A stretch of DNA of 64,000 bases from Muriiphilus sp048268845 (lineage in GTDB: Bacteria; Pseudomonadota; Alphaproteobacteria; Rhodobacterales; Rhodobacteraceae). The position numbers and the translations under genes were made by a program. Positions 40,527 to 48,758 of this stretch are shown one piece after another; the first letter of the stretch is position 1, and every line of letters starts with the position of its first letter. The notes under the pieces were generated by a model, which was not told the origin of the DNA, made no database searches, and saw only the letters and a list, made by a program, of their open reading frames with translations. The DNA lies in assembly GCA_048268845.1 (NCBI GenBank), contig JBLWUQ010000001.1, forward strand, positions 248,001 to 312,000, in the 5' to 3' direction.

Positions 40527-41726
40527 TCAGTTCTTGGCGGCGACATTGGCATCCGACAGGTTCGTCGGCAGGACACGAAGCACCTTTGCCCCCAATCCAG
40601 CCGCGAACAGTGCCAGCGCCACGCCACCCAGACCCAACATAAGCTCCCAGATCGACGGCGTGTAGGGGCTGATGACGCCTTCATGGAAACCTTCGAGCAC
40701 CTCGTAGCCGGGGAAGATCTCCAGCGGATAGGCCTGCCCGGCGACGACGATCACATAAACCTGCGCAAAGCCGCCGATCACCACCAGCACAGAGGCGAGG
40801 ATGGTGGACGAGCGCGACGGGTTCAGAAACACCAGCGCGATGGGCACCAGCCCGCCGATCACCACCTGAACGCCCCAGAACAGGAGCGTGTAAATGCCGC
40901 CGTCGAGAAGCAGGAACCGCTCCACCGCGCCATGTTCGGCGGCATAGAGGTTGGTCAGGTGCTGCACGGCGACAAAGTAGAGCACGGCGGCGGCGAAGAT
41001 ACCCAGAAGCCGGCCAAGGCGTTTCAGAAGCTCATCCCCCACCGGGCGGTCGTTCAGGCGAAACAGCACCAGCGTGACAAGGATGAACATCGCAAGGCCG
41101 AAGCTGAAACTCATCGCGATGAACATCGGCGCCATGATCGCGGCGTCATAGCCGGGGCGTGCCACCAGCCAGCCGAAGATCGAGCCTGTGCCGGTGGTCA
41201 GCGCCAGCCGCCACAGGAAGGCGACGAAGCCCGCCGAGCGCACGATGCGGTAGTCGATGCGGCGAAACATCTGCACCACGAGATAGACCGCGACGATGCC
41301 CATGAAGCCGGTGTAGAGCAGCACGTTCCAGGCGAAGATCGACGAGAAGTTGTATGTCGTCATCGCGATGATCAGCCGGTCGGGGCGGCCAAGGTCGAGC
41401 ACGACAATCGCGAGCCCCCCCGCCAGCAGCGTGATCGCCAGCAGCGACGAAAACCGCGCCATCGGCTTGTAGGCCGCCTGCCCGAACACCGAGGCGATCG
41501 AGGCGATGTTCAGCGCGCCCGAGGCGGCGACGATCAGGAAGATCGCGAAGACGTGCGGAAGGCCCCAGACGATCTGGTTGTTCATGCCGGTGACGGCGTG
41601 GCCGTGATGCTCCATGTAAAGCACCGCGCCCCCGGCGGCGGCGATGAATGCCAGCAGCAGGACACCGACCTGCCAGACGCCCGGCGTGGCCCTGAGTTCG
41701 CGATAGATTGTCTGGTCCATTGCCAT
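40527..41726 (-). CDS. dsrP: DsrP, NrfD-type quinone-interacting membrane subunit
   Basis: A 399-residue polytopic protein of the NrfD/PsrC family with about ten transmembrane helices (WQVGVLLLAFIAAAGGAVLY, HVFAIFLIVAASGALNIASI, FAWNVLLYTGFMGIVAVYLV and others). As part of DsrMKJOP it exchanges electrons with the quinone pool together with DsrJ and DsrO. It is preceded by dsrO at a 12-nt distance, the standard order. The start is ATG 41726 (MAMDQTIYREL); a second in-frame ATG follows two codons later. Confidence 0.93.
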   Translation of the reverse strand: MAMDQTIYRELRATPGVWQVGVLLLAFIAAAGGAVLYMEHHGHAVTGMNNQIVWGLPHVFAIFLIVAASGALNIASIASVFGQAAYKPMARFSSLLAITLLAGGLAIVVLDLGRPDRLIIAMTTYNFSSIFAWNVLLYTGFMGIVAVYLVVQMFRRIDYRIVRSAGFVAFLWRLALTTGTGSIFGWLVARPGYDAAIMAPMFIAMSFSFGLAMFILVTLVLFRLNDRPVGDELLKRLGRLLGIFAAAVLYFVAVQHLTNLYAAEHGAVERFLLLDGGIYTLLFWGVQVVIGGLVPIALVFLNPSRSSTILASVLVVIGGFAQVYVIVVAGQAYPLEIFPGYEVLEGFHEGVISPYTPSIWELMLGLGGVALALFAAGLGAKVLRVLPTNLSDANVAAKN

Positions 41727-41738
41727 GGGGTCTTCCCG

Positions 41739-42491
41739 TCAGAGGTTGGTGTAGCGCACGCCCGGATTCAGCCCGAGATCGTCACGCAGCGCCACCGATG
41801 GATATTCCTTGAGCGCCTTCGAGATCGGGCTGTCGGGGTCTTTCAGATCGCCAAACAGGATCGCCGAATGTCCAGCCTTCTCGCAGGCCTCGACGCAGGC
41901 CGGTATCCGCCCGGTATCGAGGCGCGGGGCGCAGAGGTTGCAGCTTTCGACCGTGCCCTGACCGCGCGGCGAATGTACCTTCTGGTCGGTCACGGCCTCA
42001 TGCACGAAGGAGCGCGCCTTGTAGGGGCAGGCCATCATGCAATAGCGGCAGCCGATGCAGATGTGCTTGTCGACCAGCACGATGCCGTCGGGACGCTTCA
42101 TCGAGGCGCCGGTGGGGCAGACGTCGACGCAGGGCGGTTCCTCGCAATGCTGGCACATCACCGGCGCCGAGGTGACGCGGCCGGTGTGCTTGTCCTTCAG
42201 CGTGACCTTGCGGATCCACTGCACCGCCTGTTCCGGGTCGAGATGCGCGTTTTCCGCCTCGGACCCCCAGCCGTTCTCGACCTTGCAGGCGGTCACGCAG
42301 TCGGTGCAGTCGGTGGCGCATTTCGAGGCGTCGATCAGCAGGCCCCAGCGCTTGCCGGCATCGGCCCCCGCCGCCTCGGCAGCCGAGCCGCCAAAGGCCA
42401 TCAGGGTCACGCCTTCGGCCAGCGTCACCGTCGCCACCGCCGCGCCGGATTTCAGGATGTCGCGGCGGGTCATTTCGGCCCGGTTGGTCAT
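41739..42491 (-). CDS. dsrO: DsrO, Tat-exported ferredoxin-like subunit
   Basis: A 250-residue periplasmic Fe-S protein of the DsrMKJOP complex. The twin-arginine signal is clear (MTRRDILKSGAAVATVTLAE). Four cysteine clusters follow: CATDCTDCVTACK, CQHCEEPPCVDVCPTG, CIGCRYCMMACPYKAR, and CNLC with CVEACEKAGH. The ATG at 42491 (MTNRAEM) overlaps the dsrJ stop by 4 nt. Together with the triheme DsrJ it forms the periplasmic module; the physiological donor or acceptor is still debated for the family. Confidence 0.93.
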   Translation of the reverse strand: MTNRAEMTRRDILKSGAAVATVTLAEGVTLMAFGGSAAEAAGADAGKRWGLLIDASKCATDCTDCVTACKVENGWGSEAENAHLDPEQAVQWIRKVTLKDKHTGRVTSAPVMCQHCEEPPCVDVCPTGASMKRPDGIVLVDKHICIGCRYCMMACPYKARSFVHEAVTDQKVHSPRGQGTVESCNLCAPRLDTGRIPACVEACEKAGHSAILFGDLKDPDSPISKALKEYPSVALRDDLGLNPGVRYTNL

Positions 42492-42928
42492 TCGGCTTCC
42501 TCCCCCGATAGCCGCGCCAGATAGGCGGCGATCGAGTTGTCCTCCGCTGGCGTTGCCATCGTGCGGTACAGTTTTTCCTCGTCCGGGGTCGAGCGGTGGC
42601 ACATGAAGCAATCCACCTGCACCGCGGCATAATCGTGACAGACCCGGCAGAAATGCCGGTCATCCTCGGCCGTCAGTTCGACGCCCGCATCATCCTGAAC
42701 CGCATGGCAGTCGAAGCATTGGCCAAGGCTCGCCTCGATATCCCGCTCGCCCTCGCGCAGCGTCAGGTCGCGGTCGTGGCGCATCAGTTCCATGTGATGC
42801 TTGCGCCAATACTCATTCCCCTCGGGGTGTGGTTCGCCGGTTGCGGCGGGCACGATGGGCCTGGGCCCCTCGGCCGCCGCTACCCCGGCAATTCCCATGG
42901 CGGCAAGGAAAGCGAAAACCAGCCGCAT
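42488..42928 (-). CDS. dsrJ: DsrJ, periplasmic triheme cytochrome c
   Basis: A 146-residue protein with an N-terminal signal anchor (MRLVFAFLAAMGIAGVAAAE) and exactly three haem c attachment sites: CFDCH, CRVCH and CFMCH, as expected for DsrJ. The family has one haem with unusual His/Cys ligation. The ATG at 42928 was chosen because the upstream in-frame part overlaps the dsrL end and has no signal sequence. It lies 2 nt after dsrL and overlaps dsrO by 4 nt. Confidence 0.94.
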   Translation of the reverse strand: MRLVFAFLAAMGIAGVAAAEGPRPIVPAATGEPHPEGNEYWRKHHMELMRHDRDLTLREGERDIEASLGQCFDCHAVQDDAGVELTAEDDRHFCRVCHDYAAVQVDCFMCHRSTPDEEKLYRTMATPAEDNSIAAYLARLSGEEAE

Positions 42929-42930
42929 GG

Positions 42931-44880
42931 TTACTCCCCGAGCCCCATTTTGATGTAGCCGGTCGGACAGACATCGGCGCAGATATGGCAGCCGATGCAC
43001 TTGGAATAGTCGGTATCGACATAGCGACCGACGGTCCGTTCAGATTTCTTCACCCGGAACACGGCATCCTGCGGGCAGTAGATCACGCAGTTGTCGCATT
43101 CAAAGCACATGCCGCAGGACATGCAGCGCTCGCCCTCTTTCTGTGCCTGTTCCTCGGAATAGGCGATGATCCGTTCTTCGAAGTTGCCCAGAACCGCGTC
43201 ACCCTCGATATGCACCTCCTCGCGGACCTCGCGCGGGACGAAGTTGAAGTGTCCCTTGAACAATTCCGTATGCGGGATGATCTGGCTGGTTGAGCGGTCT
43301 TCGTAGTTGTGCACCGCCCAGTCCGCGCTGTCGGTGCCGCTGGTCTGCCCGTGGGCATAGGCCGCCGGTTCCTTGCCGCGCCGGTGAAGTTCCTCGAGCA
43401 GGTCGAAGTGATGAACGTCGACCTTCGGGCGCTTGTCGACGCTGCCATCGTCGAGGAATTCGGTGATCGTCTCGGCCGCGATCCGGCCATGGCCGATGGC
43501 CGTGGTCAGAAGGTGCGGGCGGATGATGTCGCCACCGGCAAAGTGCTTTTCGCGGTCCTTGACCTGATAGGTCGGCGAGATGTCGATGAAGCCGCGCCCG
43601 TTGTCCAGCGCCTCGACACCTTCAAGGTCGCCCATCTGGCCGATGGCGGCGATGATGATGTCGGCCTCGATCTCGAACTCGGTGCCCTCGACCGGCTGGG
43701 GCACGTTGCCCTTCATCACGCATTGGCACATCTTCAGCCCGGTCGCCCGGCCCTTGTCGTCCTTGATGACGGCAAGCGGCATCACTCCGCCCCTGAGGTC
43801 GATGCCTTCGCGCTTGGCGTCGGCGCGCTCGCGCTCGGCGGCTGTCATCTGCTCGATCGGGAACAGCGAGGTCAGGGTCGCCTCCATCCCCTCGCGGATC
43901 AACGAACCGGCGACGTCATGCGCGGCCCAGTCGATCACCGTGCCATCCGGATGCTCGGAAGGTTTCATGCCGGTGATCTTGCCCAACCGGCGCGCCACCG
44001 AGGCGACGTCGATGGAGGTATCGCCGCCACCGACCACCACGACCTTTTTCGCGGTGCCCAGAACATAGCCCTGGTTGAACGCGTCAAGGAACTCGATGCC
44101 GTTGATGCAGTTATCCGTGCCCTCCCAGCCCTCGATCGGCAGGTCGCGGCCCTTCTGCGCGCCCATCGCCCAGAACACCGCGTCGAACGCCTTGTCCAGT
44201 TCTTCCAGCGAAAGATCGGCGCCGACGCGGGTGTTGAGCCGCACGTCCACGCCCATGTCGATGATCCGCCCGATTTCCTTGTCGAGCATCTCGCGCGGGG
44301 TGCGGTAGCCGGGGATGCCGTAGCGCATCATCCCGCCCAGCTCGCTATGCGCCTCGAAGATCGTGACCGCATGGCCATAAAGCCGCAGGAAATAGGCCGC
44401 CGACAGGCCCGCGGGCCCGGCGCCGATCACTGCGATCTTGAAGCCCGTATCGGCGCCCGGCGCGGCCATCTTCACGTTGTTGGCGTTGGCCCAGTCGCCG
44501 ACATACTGCTCGACGCCATTGATGCCGACGTAGTCGTCGACCTCGTTGCGGTTGCAACCGGCTTCACAGGGCGCGGGGCAGACCCGGCCCATGGTGGCCG
44601 GGAACGGGTTGGCCTGCACCATGCGCTGGAACGCGTATTCCTGCCACGCCATGTCGGGGTCGGCAGGCTTGTCCATGCCGCGCGCGATCGACAGCCAGCC
44701 GCGAATCTCGTGACCCGAGGGGCAGGCGGCCTGGCAGGGCGGTGTCTTGTGGACGTAGGTCGGACACTTGTAGCTGGCATCGGCCTGGAAGATCTTCTCT
44801 TCCAGATCCCAATCCTCGGGCATCTCGCCGTCTTCGAAGCGCCGGAAGGTCAGCTTCTTCTCCGGGGTCATGTCGTTCAT
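42931..44880 (-). CDS. dsrL: DsrL, NAD(P)H-linked Fe-S flavoprotein of the rDsr pathway
   Basis: A 649-residue GltD-like flavoprotein that accepts electrons from DsrAB and reduces NAD(P)+ in sulfur oxidisers. The N-terminal Fe-S region has TPPCQAACPSGHEIRGWL and GRVCPAPCEAGCNRNEVD; the FAD site is IAVIGAGPAGLSAAYFLRL (about 148), and the NAD(P) site is VVVVGGGDTSIDVASVARRL. The C-terminal ferredoxin domain has CMSCGMCFECDNCVIYCPQ and CIGCHICADVCPTGYI (two [4Fe-4S]). The presence of this C-terminal domain and the full dsr context place it with oxidative DsrL-1 types. It lies between dsrK and dsrJ with 2-3 nt gaps. Confidence 0.95.
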   Translation of the reverse strand: MNDMTPEKKLTFRRFEDGEMPEDWDLEEKIFQADASYKCPTYVHKTPPCQAACPSGHEIRGWLSIARGMDKPADPDMAWQEYAFQRMVQANPFPATMGRVCPAPCEAGCNRNEVDDYVGINGVEQYVGDWANANNVKMAAPGADTGFKIAVIGAGPAGLSAAYFLRLYGHAVTIFEAHSELGGMMRYGIPGYRTPREMLDKEIGRIIDMGVDVRLNTRVGADLSLEELDKAFDAVFWAMGAQKGRDLPIEGWEGTDNCINGIEFLDAFNQGYVLGTAKKVVVVGGGDTSIDVASVARRLGKITGMKPSEHPDGTVIDWAAHDVAGSLIREGMEATLTSLFPIEQMTAAERERADAKREGIDLRGGVMPLAVIKDDKGRATGLKMCQCVMKGNVPQPVEGTEFEIEADIIIAAIGQMGDLEGVEALDNGRGFIDISPTYQVKDREKHFAGGDIIRPHLLTTAIGHGRIAAETITEFLDDGSVDKRPKVDVHHFDLLEELHRRGKEPAAYAHGQTSGTDSADWAVHNYEDRSTSQIIPHTELFKGHFNFVPREVREEVHIEGDAVLGNFEERIIAYSEEQAQKEGERCMSCGMCFECDNCVIYCPQDAVFRVKKSERTVGRYVDTDYSKCIGCHICADVCPTGYIKMGLGE

Positions 44881-44883
44881 GTC

Positions 44884-46419
44884 CTACTCCTCCGCTTCCG
44901 CCGCTTGAAGGGCGTCTTCTTCTGTTTCCTGTCCGTCCAGGATGATTGCGTTCGACACGAGCTGATGGACCGAAACCACCGAATCCATCTCGTATCCGTA
45001 TTTCGGCATCACTTTGGAAAACTGCGTTTTGCAGATCGCGCAGATCGCCGCCATGTGGGTGACGCCGTGATCCTTGGTGACCTGTTGCAGCGCCGTCATC
45101 CGCGGGCTCGCGCCCTTGACGCGCAGGTCCATCAGGTCGTCGGTCAACAGCCCGCCACCGCCGCCACAGCACAGCGTCGCCTCGTGGATCGTGTCCTGAT
45201 CCATGTCGACGTAGTTGTTGCAGACCGCCTTGATCACGTTGCGCGGGATCTCGAACTGCCCGCCGGGCTTGTTCCCCATCCGCGAGCCGCGCGCGACGTT
45301 GCAGCTGTCGTGATAGGTCATGTTCAGGTGGTCGTTCTTCGACTTGTCGAAGGTCAGCGTGCCCTTCTCGATCTCGTTCCAGGTGAACTCGAGGATGTGC
45401 TGCGGGATCGGGTAGTTCTGATCGAGGAAATCCCACGGCCCGGCCAGCGTGTTGAGATAGCTGTAGGCCACCCGCCAGGCATGGCCACATTCGCCGAAGA
45501 TGATCCGCTTGACGCCCAGATCCAGCGCCGCCTTGCGGATGCGCTGGCTGACCAGCCGCATGTTCTCGTAGTTGCCGATGAACAGGCCGAAATTGGCGGC
45601 CTCCGAGGCATAGGACGAAAGCGTCCAGCTCACCCCCGCCTGGTGGAACACCTTGGCATAGCCGATCAGCCCGTCGATATGCGGCTCGGCAAAGAAGTCC
45701 GCCGAGGGCGTCACCAGCAGGATGTCGGCACCCTTCTCATCGAGCGGGATGCGCACCGAGATGCCGGTGTCGTCCTCGATATCCTCTTCGAGCCCTTCCA
45801 GCGTCGCGCCGAGCGCCTTCGGGTTCAGGCCCAGGTTGTTGCCGACCGTGTGGACCTTGCCGATGATCTCGTTGGAATACTTCTGGCCCATGCCCACGGA
45901 CGCGAGGATATCGCGCGCCGCCATGGTGATTTCGGCGGTGTCGATGCCATAGGGGCAATAGACCGAGCAGCGCCGGCATTCCGAGCACTGGTGGTAGTAG
46001 GAATACCATTCCTTCAACACGTCCTCGGTCAGGTCGCGCGCGCCCACCAGCCAGGGGAAATACTTGCCCGCAAAGGTGAAATAGCGCCGATAGACCGAGC
46101 GCAGCAGGTCCTGCCGCGCCACCGGCATGTTCTTCGGGTCGGCGGTGCCGAGGAAATAGTGGCACTTGTCGGTGCAGGCGCCGCATTTCACGCAGATGTC
46201 GAGATAGACCTGAAACGCACGGTTCTTCTCGGCCAGCTCTTCCATCTTGGCCAGCGCGCGTTCCTTCCAGTCCGGCACCAGTTCGCCGGGAAAGCCCAGC
46301 GCCTCCTGGTGTTCGGGCGAGGCAAGGAACGGCTGCAATCCGTCCATCGAGCCCGGCTTGATGCAGGGCACCTGAAGGGCATCGTCCCGTATCGGAATCT
46401 GGTTGTCGCCGTCAGCCAT
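44884..46419 (-). CDS. dsrK: DsrK, HdrD-like catalytic Fe-S subunit of DsrMKJOP
   Basis: A 511-residue cytoplasmic subunit that is thought to oxidise or reduce the DsrC thiols/trisulfide. Two [4Fe-4S] motifs: CVKCGACTDKCHYFL (about 59) and CSECRRCSVYCPYGID (about 141). The C-terminal CCG domains (GECGHAWRVAYS, DSCNVARGSRMG, CCGGGGGLLTDDL, ICAICKTQFSKV) provide the heterodisulfide-reductase-type noncubane cluster site. The gene overlaps nothing but is spaced 3 nt from both dsrM and dsrL, indicating tight co-expression. Confidence 0.95.
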   Translation of the reverse strand: MADGDNQIPIRDDALQVPCIKPGSMDGLQPFLASPEHQEALGFPGELVPDWKERALAKMEELAEKNRAFQVYLDICVKCGACTDKCHYFLGTADPKNMPVARQDLLRSVYRRYFTFAGKYFPWLVGARDLTEDVLKEWYSYYHQCSECRRCSVYCPYGIDTAEITMAARDILASVGMGQKYSNEIIGKVHTVGNNLGLNPKALGATLEGLEEDIEDDTGISVRIPLDEKGADILLVTPSADFFAEPHIDGLIGYAKVFHQAGVSWTLSSYASEAANFGLFIGNYENMRLVSQRIRKAALDLGVKRIIFGECGHAWRVAYSYLNTLAGPWDFLDQNYPIPQHILEFTWNEIEKGTLTFDKSKNDHLNMTYHDSCNVARGSRMGNKPGGQFEIPRNVIKAVCNNYVDMDQDTIHEATLCCGGGGGLLTDDLMDLRVKGASPRMTALQQVTKDHGVTHMAAICAICKTQFSKVMPKYGYEMDSVVSVHQLVSNAIILDGQETEEDALQAAEAEE

Positions 46420-46422
46420 GGA

Positions 46423-47145
46423 TCACTTCTCCAGTTCCGCCGCCCAGGGGGCCAGGTGGCGTTTTTCGCGCGCATTGTCGACTTGGTTACGGCTCGGGCT
46501 GAAGAACATTCCCGGCGCGTGCATGAGTTTGGAAATCGGGAAGATGATCATCAGGATCGCCACCAGTCCGAGATGCGTCAGCAGGATCGGGTCGGCGGGC
46601 AGATCGTTGATCTGCAGCCGCATCAGCCCCAGCATGAACGCCTTGACCGCGACGATGTCGGTATGCGCGACGAACCGCATCGTCAGGCCCGACAAGCCGA
46701 TCGCCACCAGAAGCGCGAGGATCAGGTGGTCGGACGGGCTCGAGATATAGCGCACCCGGTCGACCAGAAACCGCCGTGCCCAGAGGCCAAGCAGTCCCGC
46801 GACCATCGCGAATCCGGCATAGGTGCCGAACGGCTGCACGATCTGCACCCACCACCACACATCGAAGGTGAAATAGCGGACATGCCGCGCCAGAACCAGC
46901 CAGAGCGCCATGTGAAAGGTCCAGCCGAACAGCCAGATCCACTTGTTCGACTTGAACAGGCTTTCGAAAAACACGGCTTCGCGGATCATTCGCAGCACCG
47001 CGCCGCCTGTCGTTATCGGGGCCGGAGCGATCGGGATCTTCAACGGGGCCGGAATCCGCGCATAGCGGCGGATCCGCATCGCGATGCCCACGACGAGCAC
47101 GATCGTCGCAAAGTAGAACAGCAAGGCGTAAACCGTGGCGAGCAC
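46423..47145 (-). CDS. dsrM: DsrM, NarI-like di-haem b membrane subunit
   Basis: A 240-residue membrane cytochrome b with about five or six helices (TVYALLFYFATIVLVVGIAM, WIWLFGWTFHMALWLVLARH, HLILALLVAIGLSGLTMRFV, THLGLVAILMIIFPISKL) and conserved His ligands for two haems b. It couples DsrK to the quinone pool. I place the start at GTG 47145 because gggaggag lies 6 nt upstream of it; the upstream ATG at 47163 (adding MTGGVR) would put that Shine-Dalgarno inside the gene and has none of its own. Confidence 0.92.
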   Translation of the reverse strand: MLATVYALLFYFATIVLVVGIAMRIRRYARIPAPLKIPIAPAPITTGGAVLRMIREAVFFESLFKSNKWIWLFGWTFHMALWLVLARHVRYFTFDVWWWVQIVQPFGTYAGFAMVAGLLGLWARRFLVDRVRYISSPSDHLILALLVAIGLSGLTMRFVAHTDIVAVKAFMLGLMRLQINDLPADPILLTHLGLVAILMIIFPISKLMHAPGMFFSPSRNQVDNAREKRHLAPWAAELEK

Positions 47146-47207
47146 GCGGACTCCTCCCGTCATCTGCCCAGTTATTGTTGTTTTTCAGGGCGTTAGGAAA
47201 TTCGAGG

Positions 47208-47239
47208 GCACCTCGACCGCGCCTTGGCGGCCGAGGTGC
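47208..47239 (-). promoter_or_regulatory. Stem-loop immediately downstream of dsrC
   Basis: An 8-bp perfect outer stem (gcacctcg 47208-47215, cgaggtgc 47232-47239) extended by an inner ccgc/gcgg pairing, 12 nt after the dsrC stop and about 60 nt before the dsrM start. The position fits an mRNA processing, stabilising or attenuation element that keeps dsrC transcript above dsrM. Function is inferred. Confidence 0.65.
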
Positions 47240-47251
47240 GCGATATATGTG

Positions 47252-47584
47252 TCAGACGCAGCCGGTCGGCTTGGGCAGGCCGGCGATCTTGCACGCCTGC
47301 TTGGCCGGGCCATAGGGGAACAGCTCGTACATGTACTTGTTGTTGCCCTTTTCCGGACCCATCGTCTTTTTCAGGGCCTTGATCAGCACGCGGACGGCCG
47401 GGGCGATCTGGTATTCGTCGTAATACTCACGCAGGAAGTTCACGACCTCCCAGCGCTCGTCGTCCATCTCGATCTCTTCGGCCTCGGCGATCACCTCGGC
47501 CAGTTCCTTGGTCCAGTCGCCCAGGTTCGTGATGTAGCCTTCTTCGTCGTGTTCGACCGTCTGGCCGTTTACTTCGTATGCCAT
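47252..47584 (-). CDS. dsrC: DsrC, sulfur-carrying substrate protein
   Basis: A 110-residue DsrC. The C-terminal arm carries both essential cysteines with the ten-residue spacing that defines true DsrC (AKQACKIAGLPKPTGCV: CysB, then CysA as the penultimate residue). It carries persulfide or trisulfide sulfur between DsrEFH, DsrAB and DsrK. The N-terminus (MAYEVNGQTVEHDEEGYITN) and WEVVNFLREYYDEYQIAPAV are conserved. It sits between dsrH and dsrM, the usual position, and is followed by a strong hairpin. Confidence 0.97.
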   Translation of the reverse strand: MAYEVNGQTVEHDEEGYITNLGDWTKELAEVIAEAEEIEMDDERWEVVNFLREYYDEYQIAPAVRVLIKALKKTMGPEKGNNKYMYELFPYGPAKQACKIAGLPKPTGCV

Positions 47585-47614
47585 GTTCGCTTTCCTTCTC
47601 TTGAACTTGGTCTT

Positions 47615-47923
47615 TCAGAGCCAGGCGTGGGTGCGGTCGTGCTTGGCGACCAGATCCACAAACCCGGAATAATCGACACCCTCGATGCCTTTGATCAACC
47701 GACCGGCATCGATCCCGCGCGCTGCGAGATCGGGCGATAGCACATAGAGCGACACGTTCTTGCCGAACTCCGCAATGATCTCGGTCAAACCCGTGCCGCC
47801 AAGCCCGCCATAAACGGCATCCTCGAACATGAGGATCGCGTCGCCGGCCTTGGCATGGTTCAGGCAGCTGATCAGCGCCTGTGTCGCGAAGGGCGATTTG
47901 TTCACGGTGTGAAGCGTAGACAT
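47615..47923 (-). CDS. dsrH: DsrH, subunit of the DsrEFH sulfurtransferase
   Basis: A 102-residue TusB/DsrH-family protein. The conserved cysteine of DsrH is at position 20 (ATQALISCLNHAKAGDAILM), and the MFEDAVYGGL segment is typical. It forms the hetero-hexameric DsrE2F2H2 complex that passes sulfur from TusA to DsrC. It is 13 nt after dsrF. Confidence 0.94.
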   Translation of the reverse strand: MSTLHTVNKSPFATQALISCLNHAKAGDAILMFEDAVYGGLGGTGLTEIIAEFGKNVSLYVLSPDLAARGIDAGRLIKGIEGVDYSGFVDLVAKHDRTHAWL

Positions 47924-47936
47924 TCCTTCCCCTCCC

Positions 47937-48344
47937 CTAAAAGCTCAGCACGACGTCGGCATCGGCCATGACGTCCGCCATTTCGGCGCGGCTGATGACC
48001 CGGATCGACGGCTTTTCCTCCCAGTCGTCGTCCTCGTCCTCGTAGACGATCTCTTGCAGATCGTCCTCGGTCAGTCCCCGTTCCTCGAGGCTCTCGCGCT
48101 CGACGAACAGTTTGTTGACATCGTAGTCGCCCAGCGCCCGGAAGGTCGGCGAGAAGTTCTTCATCCCGATCCCGTCCGTGTTCTGGCCCTTGGTCAGCTG
48201 GAACACCCCGTCATCGACGAAGGCCAGGCGAACGTCCTGTTCGAACGCGGCACCGATCAGCACGACCTCAAGGCTTTCAAGCGCATAGATCGTGCCGTAG
48301 GGCGCCCTGCGGTTCACATAGAGGAACTTTTTCACGTCAGACAT
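47937..48344 (-). CDS. dsrF: DsrF, subunit of the DsrEFH sulfurtransferase
   Basis: A 135-residue TusC/DsrF protein: KKFLYVNRRAPYGTIYALES, LIGAAFEQDVRLAFVDDGVF, GMKNFSPTFRALGDYDVNKL. No Cys is present, consistent with a structural rather than sulfur-carrying subunit. A C-terminal acidic stretch (YEDEDDDWEEKPS) is notable. It lies 9 nt after dsrE. Confidence 0.94.
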   Translation of the reverse strand: MSDVKKFLYVNRRAPYGTIYALESLEVVLIGAAFEQDVRLAFVDDGVFQLTKGQNTDGIGMKNFSPTFRALGDYDVNKLFVERESLEERGLTEDDLQEIVYEDEDDDWEEKPSIRVISRAEMADVMADADVVLSF

Positions 48345-48353
48345 GGCAGCCCC

Positions 48354-48746
48354 CTAGTCCCCGAAGGTCACCAGACGGTCAGTCTGGATTCCCATTTCGA
48401 TCAATTGCCCGAGGCCGGAAATCCGGAACCCCTCGGCGATGTTGTCGGCATCCTTGCCCTGGCGTTTCGCTTCGTTTTCATCGAGCATCCCGCGCCGTTG
48501 GGCTGCCGCGATACAGACCACGAGGTCGACCCCGTGTTCCTTGGCAAGCGCCGTCCAGTTCTTCTGGATGTTGCGTTCGTCCTGCGGTGGCACGGCCAGC
48601 CGTGTCGCGACGTTGACACCGTCGTGATAGAAGAACACCCGCGGCACCTCGTGGCCGGCCGCAAGCGCGGCCGTCACGAATTTATAGGCCGAATCCGCCG
48701 CTTGGTGCGTGTACGGACCTTCACTGACGAGAACTCCGAATTTCAC
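48354..48746 (-). CDS. dsrE: DsrE, catalytic subunit of the DsrEFH sulfurtransferase
   Basis: A 130-residue TusD/DsrE protein whose active-site Cys is at position 78 (HGVDLVVCIAAAQRRGM), the same number as the persulfidated Cys of the Allochromatium DsrE. Other blocks: KFGVLVSEGPYTHQAADSAY, VFFYHDGVNVATRLAVPPQD and the C-terminal SGLGQLIEMGIQTDRLVTFG. Presence of complete DsrEFH together with CX10C DsrC marks the sulfur-oxidising (not sulfate-reducing) direction. Confidence 0.96.
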   Translation of the reverse strand: MKFGVLVSEGPYTHQAADSAYKFVTAALAAGHEVPRVFFYHDGVNVATRLAVPPQDERNIQKNWTALAKEHGVDLVVCIAAAQRRGMLDENEAKRQGKDADNIAEGFRISGLGQLIEMGIQTDRLVTFGD

Positions 48747-48758
48747 TGCTTCACCCCA

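Noticed and set aside
39483..42524. A 1013-codon open frame antisense to the ybiB-like gene, dsrP and dsrO
   Set aside because: Low-complexity Arg/His/Gln product, no ribosome-binding site, complete overlap with recognised genes.
43309..47196. A 1295-codon open frame on the plus strand, antisense to dsrL-dsrK-dsrM
   Set aside because: It is a mirror frame of GC-rich coding DNA; the translation is Arg/His/Asp-rich without any domain and the minus-strand frames are certain genes.
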